Positions 17,726-26,070 of a stretch of DNA of 64,000 nt are shown in pieces. Numbering within the stretch: position 1 is the first letter of the stretch; each line of letters starts with the position of its first letter. The stretch spans positions 286,427 through 350,426 of the forward strand of contig NZ_QETF01000001.1 of the NCBI RefSeq assembly GCF_003129565.1. Reading direction: 5' to 3'. The notes below the pieces were generated by a model. The model worked only from the letters and a program-made list of their open reading frames with translations, made no database searches and was not told the DNA's origin. The position numbers were made by a program, and so were the translations under genes. This DNA comes from Salibaculum griseiflavum (GTDB lineage Bacteria; Pseudomonadota; Alphaproteobacteria; Rhodobacterales; Rhodobacteraceae).

Positions 17726-18844
17726 TCAGGCGTTTTCCTGGCCCGCATATGTGATCCGCCGCAAGACCCATTCGAAGGGTCCCAAGGCAAAAAACATGCG
17801 CCAGACCGCGACCAGGGCGATCAGAACAACGGTGACGGCAAGGGCGATCCCCGTCGCGGTGGCCCGGTCCAGCGCCCCCCATAGCCCCAGGCCATAGCCA
17901 GCGAATATGGTCGACAGCAGGATGGACTGGCCGAGATAGATGGTCAGGCTTGACCCGCCAGCCGCGAGGGCGCGGGACAGGATCGGACCCGGTGGGCGGG
18001 CGATGGCGGCGATAAGACCGAGATAGCCGAGCGTTGCCACTGGCGCGACCGCGATCGTCAGGGCGGCGCCCGCAACGGTCGGACCCCATTGCCAAGCTGC
18101 GGCGGTGCCGAGGCTGAGGACGAGGCCGGGGCCAAGGCACCAGCGGCGTGCCCGGCGCCAGAGCGGATGCGCCGCGTTGTCGATCATGCCCGACTTCACC
18201 GCCGCCAATCCCAGGCAGAACCACCCCAGTGCTGAAATACCTTGAATGATCAGGAAGGCGGGAAGGGTGAACGCGAAGCCGATGGCTCGGAACACGATCA
18301 CCTCCGGGAAACCGCCACGGGTCATGATCTCGCGTTCCAGTGCAATCATGTCGGCCGGTGCGTCCGGGATCGACAGCAGGATGGGTGGCGCGATCACGAC
18401 TTGGACCAACAGAAGTGCCATCCCGACGCGTACAAGCCTGACGGCAGGCCAGGTTCGAAAGCGGTAGAGAGCCGCGCCGGTCACCGCGTAGATGACCAGG
18501 ATATCGCCTGGAAAGAACAGACAGCCATGGACGAAACCGAGGGCCAGCAGGCCGAGCATCCGGTTGCGATAAACGCGGCCGAAGGCCAGCTCGCGCCGTT
18601 CCGTCGATCGCATCAAAAAGCCCAGCCCGACCCCGAACATGAAGGAAAACAAGCCGTAGGTCTTGAGCGTTGCAACTCCGTTGACCAGCCAGAGCGTCAC
18701 TGCGTCTGCCGGGGTGGCGCCGCCCGGATCGGCAAAGCCGTGCAGCGAGGAAAAGGCCATGTACTGCACATTCACGACCACGATGCCAAAAAGTGCCGCA
18801 AGGCGTAGGTAATCGGGCATGAGGGCGCGGCGGCTATCGGTCAT
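17726..18844 (-). CDS. DUF418-type polytopic membrane protein
   Basis: 372 residues with about 9-10 hydrophobic helices. The N-terminal YLRLAALFGIVVVNVQYMAF, the FSFMFGVGLGFLMR segment and the C-terminal GGSSLTIYLGQSILLSTIF / FFALGPFEWVLRRITY region are typical of DUF418 (YeiB-like) proteins. These are distantly related to acyltransferase-3 membrane enzymes and of unknown function. The start at 18844 (MTDSRR) is chosen over an upstream in-frame start. It is divergent from the creatinase gene across a 212-bp gap carrying palindrome P2. Confidence 0.82.
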   Translation of the reverse strand: MTDSRRALMPDYLRLAALFGIVVVNVQYMAFSSLHGFADPGGATPADAVTLWLVNGVATLKTYGLFSFMFGVGLGFLMRSTERRELAFGRVYRNRMLGLLALGFVHGCLFFPGDILVIYAVTGAALYRFRTWPAVRLVRVGMALLLVQVVIAPPILLSIPDAPADMIALEREIMTRGGFPEVIVFRAIGFAFTLPAFLIIQGISALGWFCLGLAAVKSGMIDNAAHPLWRRARRWCLGPGLVLSLGTAAAWQWGPTVAGAALTIAVAPVATLGYLGLIAAIARPPGPILSRALAAGGSSLTIYLGQSILLSTIFAGYGLGLWGALDRATATGIALAVTVVLIALVAVWRMFFALGPFEWVLRRITYAGQENA

Positions 18845-18923
18845 GGTTGGCCTTATAACTGGCGAAAAGTGAAATGCCGACCTCTGGCTCGCCAATCACA
18901 CGGCACCGCAGTCAAGACCGGGC

Positions 18924-18951
18924 GGCAACAAAATTCTGGAATTTCGTTGCC
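18924..18951. repeat. GAATTC-type intergenic palindrome, copy P2
   Basis: Inverted repeat with 13-bp arms and a TG loop: GGCAACAAAATTC / GAATTTCGTTGCC, with one mismatch between the arms. It lies in the divergent gap between the DUF418 gene and creatinase, so it cannot be a simple 3'-end terminator for either gene. Confidence 0.6.
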
Positions 18952-19056
18952 TGTCTGCCTAAGGAGGGTCTTGCGCGGGGCGCGATGGCGTCGCCCCCAT
19001 TTCCTGCGCCTGTCCGTCCTGAACGCCGGGACCTCTTTTAGCGAAGGGGGCCAAAC

Positions 19057-20259
19057 ATGGACCGTCCTGACTTCTACCGTTTTCATCAAGGCGACCGGGT
19101 GTTGCCGTTCGAAGCCTCGGAATACGAAGCGCGGCTCGCCGATCTGCGCGCCGCGATGGAAGACAATGGCATGACAGCCTGCGTCTTCACCTCGATGCAC
19201 AACATCGCCTATTACTCGGGCTTTCTTTACTGCGCGTTCGGGCGGCCCTACGGGCTGGTTGTCACCGAGACCGACTGCGTCACCATCAGCGCCGGGATCG
19301 ACGCGGCCCAGCCCTGGCGGCGATCCTTCGGCGACAGCATCACCTATACCGACTGGCAGCGGCACAACTACTGGCGGGCGATCAAGTCCGTCACCGGCGC
19401 CGGGGCCGTGATCGGGATTGAGGCGGACCACCTGACGCTGGCGCAGCGCGATCTGCTGGAGGACTTCCTAGAACCGGCCGTGACGCTCGATATCGCCCCC
19501 GCCACCATGGCGCAGCGCATGCGCAAGTCCGAGGCCGAGATCGCCCTGATCCGGGCTGGTGCCAACGTGGCCGATGTGGGCGGCTACGCGATCCGCGACG
19601 CGGTGCGCGAAGGCGCACGCGAGATCGACGTGGCCATGGCCGGGCGCGACGCCATGGAACTGGAAATCGCCAAGCGCTTTCCCGACGCCGAATACCGCGA
19701 CACCTGGGTCTGGTTCCAGTCGGGGATCAACACCGATGGCGCCCATAACCCGGTGACGGCGCGCAAGTTGCAGCGCGGCGATATCCTGTCACTGAACACC
19801 TTTCCGATGATTTCCGGCTACTATACGGCACTGGAACGGACCATGTTCGTGGGCGAGGTGGACGAGGCCAGCCTGAAGATCTGGGAGGCCAATGTCGCCG
19901 CCCATGAATACGGCATGTCGCTGCTGAAACCCGGTGTCAGCTGTGCCGAGGTCACCGAGAAGATCAATGCTTTCTTCGCCGAGCGCGACCTTCTGCAATA
20001 CCGGACCTTCGGATACGGCCATTCCTTTGGCGTCCTGTCGCACTACTATGGCCGCGAGGCGGGTCTGGAACTGCGCGAGGATATCGACACGGTGCTGGAA
20101 CCCGGCATGGTGATCTCGATGGAGCCGATGCTGACCATCCCCGAGGGCCAGCCGGGCGCCGGTGGCTATCGTGAACATGATATCCTGGTCATCAACGAGG
20201 AGGGCAACGAGAACATCACCGGCTATCCCTACGGGCCGGAATTCAACGTGGTCGGCTAG
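19057..20259 (+). CDS. Creatinase (creatine amidinohydrolase)
   Basis: 400 residues; hydrolyses creatine to sarcosine and urea. The whole length follows the Pseudomonas creatinase pattern (about 403 residues): FTSMHNIAYYSGFLYCAFGRPYGLVVTE, QPWRR, YTDWQRHNY, WFQSGINTDGAHNPVT with the catalytic histidine at 230, NTFPMISGYYTALERTMF, RTFGYGHSFGVLSHYYGREAGLELRE and SMEPMLTIPEGQPGAGGYREHDI. The fold is the metal-free pita-bread fold shared with methionine aminopeptidases. GGGGG lies before the ATG. Creatininase, sarcosine oxidase and urease genes are not in the window, so it stands alone. Confidence 0.95.
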   Translation: MDRPDFYRFHQGDRVLPFEASEYEARLADLRAAMEDNGMTACVFTSMHNIAYYSGFLYCAFGRPYGLVVTETDCVTISAGIDAAQPWRRSFGDSITYTDWQRHNYWRAIKSVTGAGAVIGIEADHLTLAQRDLLEDFLEPAVTLDIAPATMAQRMRKSEAEIALIRAGANVADVGGYAIRDAVREGAREIDVAMAGRDAMELEIAKRFPDAEYRDTWVWFQSGINTDGAHNPVTARKLQRGDILSLNTFPMISGYYTALERTMFVGEVDEASLKIWEANVAAHEYGMSLLKPGVSCAEVTEKINAFFAERDLLQYRTFGYGHSFGVLSHYYGREAGLELREDIDTVLEPGMVISMEPMLTIPEGQPGAGGYREHDILVINEEGNENITGYPYGPEFNVVG

Positions 20260-20387
20260 GCCGGAATGCGCGCTTTCCGTTTCCCGGCCCAGGCCCAGAG
20301 ACCGAAAGCGCGCTGCCGTTCCTTTTGCCGGGATTGCCATGCAGCCCGTGGGTGCTAGTCTGCCGTCGACTGACAAAGGAAAATTCC

Positions 20388-21227
20388 ATGCGCTCAATGC
20401 TTCGTTTTCTTATCCCGCTGGTTTCGTTGTTGGCCCTTCTGGGCTGTGCGCGTGGCCCTGAACTCGTCGGCGGCGTTCCGGTGAACGAAATCGTGGCCGA
20501 CTACGGCGTGATCGAGGATGGCGACTACACCTTGCCACCTGTGCCGCCGGAATACCTGCAGGGCGTCAATCGCCGCACAGCAGTGGTCTATGACGGCCCC
20601 GAAGAGCCTGGCACGATCATCGTCGATCCCCATGCCAAGTTTCTCTATTTCGTCGAAGAGGATGGCGCGGCAATGCGTTACCCGATCGCCGTCGGACGGG
20701 CTGGCTTGCGTATGCGCGGCGATTCCACGGTGGGCATGAAGCGGGAATGGCCGGGCTGGACGCCGACGGCCAACATGCTGCGGACCCAGCCCGAGGTTTA
20801 CGGCCCCTTCGCCGAAGGGGTCGAGGGGGGGCTTGCCAGCCCCTTGGGCGCCCGGGCGCTCTACCTCTATCAGAACGGGCGCGACACCTTCTTCCGGATT
20901 CATGGCACCAATGACCTGCCCTCGATAGGGAATTCCGGGTCGGCGGGCTGCATCCGGCTGTTCAACCATGATGTCATCGACCTTTACGAGCGGGTCGAGC
21001 GGGGCGCCCGCGTCACCGTGCGCACCTATGAGGAAAGCGTGGCCGCCGAAGGTGAGGAGCTGGCCAATCGCGGCGTTGAATTGCCGCCCACGATCATCGA
21101 CCCGGAATCCATTTATGGCGCAACCGATGTCGAGGCCGGTGAGGACACGGAGGGCGAGGCGTCAGCCCAGGACGAAACCGTCGCCGACGCCGATCCATCT
21201 GCCGAGGCAGAGAGCGAAGACGCCTGA
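20388..21227 (+). CDS. Lipoprotein L,D-transpeptidase (YkuD domain)
   Basis: 279 residues. Start 20388 is preceded by AAAGGA. A lipoprotein signal ends in LALLGC (lipidated Cys20). The YkuD domain (about 75-210) has IIVDPHAKFLYFV, the conserved HGTND (His172) and GNSGSAGCIRL with the nucleophile Cys188, arranged as in the H-x(n)-S/T-x-G-C-I-R catalytic motif. Such enzymes form 3-3 cross-links in peptidoglycan or attach proteins to it. The last ~45 residues are a very acidic, low-complexity tail rich in Glu, Asp and Ala. Confidence 0.9.
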   Translation: MRSMLRFLIPLVSLLALLGCARGPELVGGVPVNEIVADYGVIEDGDYTLPPVPPEYLQGVNRRTAVVYDGPEEPGTIIVDPHAKFLYFVEEDGAAMRYPIAVGRAGLRMRGDSTVGMKREWPGWTPTANMLRTQPEVYGPFAEGVEGGLASPLGARALYLYQNGRDTFFRIHGTNDLPSIGNSGSAGCIRLFNHDVIDLYERVERGARVTVRTYEESVAAEGEELANRGVELPPTIIDPESIYGATDVEAGEDTEGEASAQDETVADADPSAEAESEDA

Positions 21228-21379
21228 TTTGACAGGTGGGGCCGCTATGGCGTTCCAGGTCGGCCCGGCATTCCGGGTCGGTCAGATCGGTGTGTCGGCA
21301 TTTCCCGCTACACCGGTCGTCAAATTGCCATTAATATCGCTCATATCAGTTCAGACAGTTGAAACAGTGAGGATTCCAA

Positions 21380-22456
21380 ATGGCCGATTTCGATGCCCAG
21401 ATTCGCGAGTCGCAAACCCAGGTCCAGGACGCGCAGGCAAAGATCCAGGAGCTGACCAGCCGTATCGAGATCGCGCGCCAGAAGATGGAAAGCGGCGAAG
21501 ACATCGCCGTTGATATCGAAAATGCCACTCTGGAAGACGTTCACGCCCATACCGAGGCGATGAACGCCAATATCGCGGAACTCATCATGGGTCTGGACGA
21601 TGTCACCGCCGGTTTCCAGAAGGATTTCGACGAGATGCGGTCCAAGACCGGCTGGGAGACATTTGTCGGCTTCTTTTCCAAGGGCAAGGCCGAGTCGATG
21701 CGGCAAGAGCGGATGCGCACCGCCAGCGTGGATGACAAACTGCAGGACCTGATTTCCAAGTCCGATGTCATCACCAGCCTTCTGGAGGGGCAGCTGGCCG
21801 TGCTCAACGAGCAAAAAGACAAGGTCGAGGGCAACTTGTCGGTCACCCTGGATGAGCGCGAGGCCGTGGTGGGCGAACTGGAGACCGCGCGAGCCGAGAT
21901 TCTGGCGATGGACCCGAAGATCATCGAATTGGAGAACAAGATCAGCGTCGAACAGGATGCCGCTGCCCGCACCAAGCTGGAGACCGAGCTGGCCGAGTTG
22001 AACGCGAAATACAACGAACTGGTACAGTCCGAACAGGTGAAGCTGGCCAAGAGCCAGACGCTGGAACGCTATATCGAGAAGGGCAAGACCTGGATCGACA
22101 GCCTGCAGAACCAGGCGGCGACACAGATGGTGCTGATCAACAAGCTGCAGACCGATACCAAGCAGCGCGTTGTGCTTTACGATGCGCTGACGAAGTCGTT
22201 GAAGACCGCGCAGCAGCAGGACGTGGCCCACCGGATCAACGAGATCGGGGTTAAGACGGACGAAGAGGCCCAGACGGCCATGGCCGCCATCGGCTCAGCC
22301 ACCAACGCCCGGATGGCCGACATGCTGGAAGCGCACGAGGATCACATGGTCTTTGCCCGCGAGGTGCTGGAACAGAAGGCCAAGGCGGATGAACGCTTTG
22401 TCCGCCGGTTCCAGAAGATCGTCGAGAAGCACGACAAGAACCTCTACGGCGCCTGA
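21380..22456 (+). CDS. Long coiled-coil protein, first gene of the AAA+ operon
   Basis: 358 residues, almost wholly helical and highly charged, without signal peptide or membrane segment. Predicted coiled coil spans about 1-75, 115-240 and 255-350; a possible hinge with FVGFFSKGKAESMRQ lies near 95-110. GAGG lies upstream of the ATG. It heads the operon, 36 bases before the next gene. I do not recognise a named family. PspA/ESCRT-III-like or TelA-like relationships were considered because of the coiled coil plus AAA+ pairing, but no diagnostic motif supports them. Confidence 0.7.
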   Translation: MADFDAQIRESQTQVQDAQAKIQELTSRIEIARQKMESGEDIAVDIENATLEDVHAHTEAMNANIAELIMGLDDVTAGFQKDFDEMRSKTGWETFVGFFSKGKAESMRQERMRTASVDDKLQDLISKSDVITSLLEGQLAVLNEQKDKVEGNLSVTLDEREAVVGELETARAEILAMDPKIIELENKISVEQDAAARTKLETELAELNAKYNELVQSEQVKLAKSQTLERYIEKGKTWIDSLQNQAATQMVLINKLQTDTKQRVVLYDALTKSLKTAQQQDVAHRINEIGVKTDEEAQTAMAAIGSATNARMADMLEAHEDHMVFAREVLEQKAKADERFVRRFQKIVEKHDKNLYGA

Positions 22457-22492
22457 TGCCGCCGGATTGCGCCAGACGAAAGGGCGCGGCCC

Positions 22493-23608
22493 ATGCCTGA
22501 TACGCCGCTCGACCATTTCCAGCTTGAAGATACCCGCGTCACCCGGCGCTATTTCGACAAGTTCGAACGGATCACCGGGCATCTGGCGCGGGTGGCGGCG
22601 AACATGGAGGTCGAGGGCCGGTTGTCGAAGCGCGAGGTCGAGGTGCTGGCCCGCTACCTGACCGCGTTGACCTTCACCTTTCGGGCCTTGGCCCACAAGT
22701 ACCAGTTTTCGGGCCGTTTCGCCCATGCGGGCAAGCTGACATTCGACCGGGTCGAAAGCGGCTTTCCGGTGGCCACGGAACTGATGACAATGGCCAACGA
22801 CGCGGCACAGGCGGACCGGCACCTTGCGGGGATGCGCACCGAAGAGCAGCTGAAAGATGAAATGGTCCGCGTCATCCTGCGTGACCGAGAGATCCCGACA
22901 AAGCTGCAATACGCCCTGTCGCAAAGGCTCTATTACGAGGAACTGGCCCGGGGCGAGCTGTTCTGGGCGCGCAACGATCCGCAGGCAATCTGGCTGGGCG
23001 ATGACGCGGACCGGCGCCGGTTCCTGATCCATTGGGCGGTCTATGACAGCCAGATCAACCTACCGACGATCTACCTGATGGAGTTGGAGGATTCCGGACG
23101 GGTCGGCCTGCCCAAGGACGACCGCCGCTGGCCCGAGGTTCAGGCCCACCTGATGGCGCAGGCTTTGGCGCATCTGAAACTGCTGACGATTGCCCGCGGC
23201 TTCGACAAGGATTTCGACGATCTGCACCCGAAACGGCTGCGCCGGTTCCATGTCGGCCCGATGTATTCCCATGCCTTCACCCGGCAGGCCGGTCCGCTGC
23301 GTGAGGTTCTGGAACTGGCCAAGGCCCCCGAGGGCGAGGACTGGGCGCTGGTCTGGACCGAGGAGGAACTGGTCAGCGATCGTGTCGAGCGGGAGAAATC
23401 CGGCTGGTTCGGGTCGGTGGAACGACAGGTCTTCGCACTGGATCCGTTCGCCGGACAGGGGGCTGATACCGGGGCGACGCGGATGGAACGGTCGATCATC
23501 CTGCCGCAGCGGCCCTATCAGGCGCTGGAAGACCGCAACCCGCCGGGGTTCCGTGACGTCCGCAAATTCGTGGTCAGTCCCGCGGGGCGGGTTTTGAGTT
23601 ATCGTTGA
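22493..23608 (+). CDS. Unknown soluble protein in AAA+ operon
   Basis: 371 residues, soluble, no signal peptide or membrane helix. The N-terminal ~150 residues look helical (HFQLEDTRVTRRYFDKFERITGHLARVAANMEVEG, ALTFTFRALAHKYQFSGRF). The C-terminal part is mixed and includes a motif-like WFGSVERQVFALDPFAGQG stretch. Many Trp/Tyr/Arg residues and an acidic, repeat-free composition point to a folded globular protein. It is placed between the coiled-coil gene and the AAA+ ATPase gene, which argues for a shared complex. I do not recognise the family. Confidence 0.7.
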   Translation: MPDTPLDHFQLEDTRVTRRYFDKFERITGHLARVAANMEVEGRLSKREVEVLARYLTALTFTFRALAHKYQFSGRFAHAGKLTFDRVESGFPVATELMTMANDAAQADRHLAGMRTEEQLKDEMVRVILRDREIPTKLQYALSQRLYYEELARGELFWARNDPQAIWLGDDADRRRFLIHWAVYDSQINLPTIYLMELEDSGRVGLPKDDRRWPEVQAHLMAQALAHLKLLTIARGFDKDFDDLHPKRLRRFHVGPMYSHAFTRQAGPLREVLELAKAPEGEDWALVWTEEELVSDRVEREKSGWFGSVERQVFALDPFAGQGADTGATRMERSIILPQRPYQALEDRNPPGFRDVRKFVVSPAGRVLSYR

Positions 23609-23612
23609 GGTG

Positions 23613-23636
23613 GACCGGAATTCTGGAATTCCGGTC
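23613..23636. repeat. GAATTC-type intergenic palindrome, copy P3
   Basis: Perfect 11-bp arms GACCGGAATTC / GAATTCCGGTC with a TG loop, sitting 4 bases after one gene and 20 bases before the AAA+ gene, inside an operon. It could stabilise or process the mRNA, or attenuate transcription. Confidence 0.6.
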
Positions 23637-23656
23637 GTCCCGCAGAGAGGTATGAG

Positions 23657-25591
23657 ATGAGCCAGACAAGCGATCAGATGGAGCTTCGCGAAGAAGACAT
23701 CGTCAAGCACTACGAGGCTGCGACAGCGATGTTGCAGGGCTTTGACCACGCCCCCCGGATTGCCAAGCCGAAAGAGGAGGCACCGAAGGAACGCTCCAGC
23801 GGGATCGGCACGCGGCGGGCGTTCCGCTCGACCACGCCAGGACTTGTCACGCGGCGGCAGGTGCGGACCGAGGGCGTGCAACTGGTGGCGCGGGTCGAGG
23901 AAAGTGACGGCGGCGATGCGCTGATGTCCCCAACGCAGGCGACGGTGCTGCACGGGCTGCGCCGGGCGCTGGCCATCGCGCTGGCCATGGGCGAGCAATA
24001 TTCCGAGCGCACCGGCCTTGCCGACCTGAAACGCGCCAACCTCGAAGGCAGTCTGCCTGCGGGCAAGAAGACCGAGTTCAGCGAATTGCTGACCGCCGAG
24101 GCTTTGGCCGTCGCCTATACCTTCGCCAACGCCACGGCCTTCCTGATCGCGCCGCATGCGAGTGAGGAAACGGTCGAGATCGGCGAGGTCGAGGAGGTGC
24201 TGACCGACAACGCGCAACTGGCGCTGCATGGCGCGCTGTGGGAGTTGGACCAGGACATCGGGGCGTTCGTGACGACCGAGAGCAGGCTCGTCCCGACGGT
24301 CCTCGCCTTTGCCGAACAGCTGATGGCGAAACTCGCGGGGCGCGCCAGCACGGCGGCGCTGCTGGAGCCGTTCGAGGGCGCGACCTGGAAGGTTGAGGCC
24401 GATGACCTGACCATTCGCGGCTCCACGCCTGCGCGGGCGGCGAAATCGCAGAGCCTGACCATGACGTTCAAGAAACCGAACGAGGTCGTGGGCAACCACA
24501 TCGCGAAATACCAGGCGCTGAAGCTTTCCAAGATGCTGATGGCCTATGATTTCGACCGGCGCCTGAACCCGTTCGCCGAACTCGGCGGGTTCATCTTCAC
24601 CTTCATGGGTGACGGCGCGCCGGGGACGGGGAAGACGACGCTCATTCAAATGATGGCAGGGCTGATCAACGACTATTGCGGCGCTGCGGGCTACACGTTC
24701 CGCTACCAGAATTTCGGCATCGACAATATCGACAGCTACCAGGGCAAGTCGGGCCAGAACGCCCGGGCCTTCATCAACAACGTGATCGAACCGGGCGTGA
24801 TCGGCTTCGGCACCATCGACGATATCGACCAGATCGCGGGCAAGCGCGGCGACCGACAATCCAGCGCGGGCCAGCAAGAGGTCACGGCGGTCTTCATGGA
24901 GGCCTTTGCCGGGGCCAACACGGTGGTGCGCGGCAATTGCACCTTTGGCATGTTTTCCAACTACCCCGAGAATGTCGACGACGCCCTGCGCCAGCGGGCA
25001 GGAGCCCGCTTCCTCGTCGACGGGCCGCAAACGCGCGAGGATTATATCGACATCCTCTACCTGCTGATGGGCAAGAACCATTCGATCCCCGTGGGCGAGC
25101 ACGAAGTGTTCGCGGCGCAGGAGATCAAGAAGGCCGTTGAGGCCAGTTTCGAGAGCCATTCGCGGCCCCATGAGGAGGGGCTTTTGAAGGTGTTCGAGCA
25201 GGTCCGCTCCGAGATCGGCGAACTGGACACGATCGCCAAGCTGGGCACCTACCTGAAGGGCATCCAGGAGGCAGACGAACGGTTCACGGGCCGGGCAATC
25301 AAGAACATCACCGACGCGGTGAAGGTCCGCGCGATGGATTTCGAACTGCCCGATGAATGGATGGAGAACCCCGAGCTTTTCGTCTGGAAGGACTACGACA
25401 CCAAAAGGGACATGATTTCCGAACTGCGCCAGCCGATCACCATCGACATGGTGATCCAGGAAATCAACCGCTACGCGGACAGCGAATTCCGCTATGCCGA
25501 CAAGTCCGACGAGGTGGCGATTGAGGGCATGGTCCGCGACTACGCCCGACAGGAAGAGGCGAAGCGGCGATATCTGGAGGAGAGGTCATGA
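23657..25591 (+). CDS. AAA+ family ATPase, divergent, in unassigned operon
   Basis: 644 residues. A ~310-residue N-terminal region without recognisable domains precedes a classical AAA domain. Walker A is GAPGTGKT at 320-327. Walker B is GFGTIDDIDQ, with acidic residues at 388-389 (Asp-Asp rather than Asp-Glu). The sensor-1-like GMFSNYPENVDD is at about 430-440, and arginine-rich ALRQRAGARF at about 441-450 could supply the Arg finger. No protease, nuclease or DNA-binding domain is seen. A ~150-residue C-terminal region includes helical, charged sequence. ATG at 23657 follows an AGAGAGG. It is not MoxR-like and not obviously FtsH, Cdc48 or McrB; substrate unknown. Confidence 0.85.
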   Translation: MSQTSDQMELREEDIVKHYEAATAMLQGFDHAPRIAKPKEEAPKERSSGIGTRRAFRSTTPGLVTRRQVRTEGVQLVARVEESDGGDALMSPTQATVLHGLRRALAIALAMGEQYSERTGLADLKRANLEGSLPAGKKTEFSELLTAEALAVAYTFANATAFLIAPHASEETVEIGEVEEVLTDNAQLALHGALWELDQDIGAFVTTESRLVPTVLAFAEQLMAKLAGRASTAALLEPFEGATWKVEADDLTIRGSTPARAAKSQSLTMTFKKPNEVVGNHIAKYQALKLSKMLMAYDFDRRLNPFAELGGFIFTFMGDGAPGTGKTTLIQMMAGLINDYCGAAGYTFRYQNFGIDNIDSYQGKSGQNARAFINNVIEPGVIGFGTIDDIDQIAGKRGDRQSSAGQQEVTAVFMEAFAGANTVVRGNCTFGMFSNYPENVDDALRQRAGARFLVDGPQTREDYIDILYLLMGKNHSIPVGEHEVFAAQEIKKAVEASFESHSRPHEEGLLKVFEQVRSEIGELDTIAKLGTYLKGIQEADERFTGRAIKNITDAVKVRAMDFELPDEWMENPELFVWKDYDTKRDMISELRQPITIDMVIQEINRYADSEFRYADKSDEVAIEGMVRDYARQEEAKRRYLEERS

Positions 25592-25601
25592 CGCGGCGCG
25601 A

Positions 25602-25680
25602 GGGGGGCTCTGCCCCCACAGAGAGGTCAGGCCGGTGGCGGGGGCAGGACTGCCCCCCGGAGTTTACCCACCAAGATGAA
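25602..25680 (+). repeat. Dispersed GC-hairpin element, copy C
   Basis: Two GC hairpins, GGGGGC-TCT-GCCCCC and GGGGGC-AGGACT-GCCCCC, are followed by the tail CGGAGTTTACCCACCAAGAT GAA. The hairpin-plus-tail plan is the same as copies A and B, and the tail resembles copy D. It fills the 100-base gap between the AAA+ ATPase gene and the next membrane-protein gene and ends 11 bases before that gene's ATG. Confidence 0.65.
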
Positions 25681-25691
25681 GGGGGCGCAGC

Positions 25692-26036
25692 ATGGTGGGT
25701 GGCGTGAGCCTTGAGCTGATCCTGCCGGCGCTGGTGCTGACGGCGATGGGATGGGCCGTGCCGCGGTTGCTGTTTCACGTCTTCCCCGAGGGGGTGAAGC
25801 CGCTGATCCTTCTGGCGCTCTGTTCGACGCTGGTCATGCTGGCGCTGGGGATCGTGTTCTTTACGGTGCTCTACCTGGCGCAGGGCATCAACTGGGCGGC
25901 GCTGATGCAGGATGGCTGGGGTGCATTCCTGCTGCATTTCCTCAGGCTTGGGCTGATCTCGTCGTTGCTGTGGGGGCCGATCATGCTGCTGGCGGTGGCC
26001 AGCCTGCCGAAACGCTGGAAGGAGGAGGTTTGGTGA
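25692..26036 (+). CDS. Small membrane protein in AAA+ operon
   Basis: 114 residues with three predicted membrane helices (about 5-25, 35-60 and 78-105). The loops are short, and a positively charged C-terminus (SLPKRWKEEVW) suggests it faces the cytoplasm. GAAGGGGG lies before the ATG. It may serve as a membrane anchor for the ATPase or coiled-coil protein. I do not recognise a family. Confidence 0.7.
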   Translation: MVGGVSLELILPALVLTAMGWAVPRLLFHVFPEGVKPLILLALCSTLVMLALGIVFFTVLYLAQGINWAALMQDGWGAFLLHFLRLGLISSLLWGPIMLLAVASLPKRWKEEVW

Positions 26037-26070
26037 TGGGGTCAACGATGCTCTCCGAGGCGCCGCCCCG

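Noticed and set aside
21380..22456. Possible TelA/tellurite-resistance or PspA/ESCRT-III assignment of the coiled-coil protein
   Set aside because: Only general helical character supports it; no family-specific motif could be seen, so it is left unassigned.
25588..25707. 39-codon reading frame starting with an ATGA overlap after the AAA+ gene
   Set aside because: It consists almost entirely of repeat copy C and overlaps the next gene's start; composition shows no coding signal.
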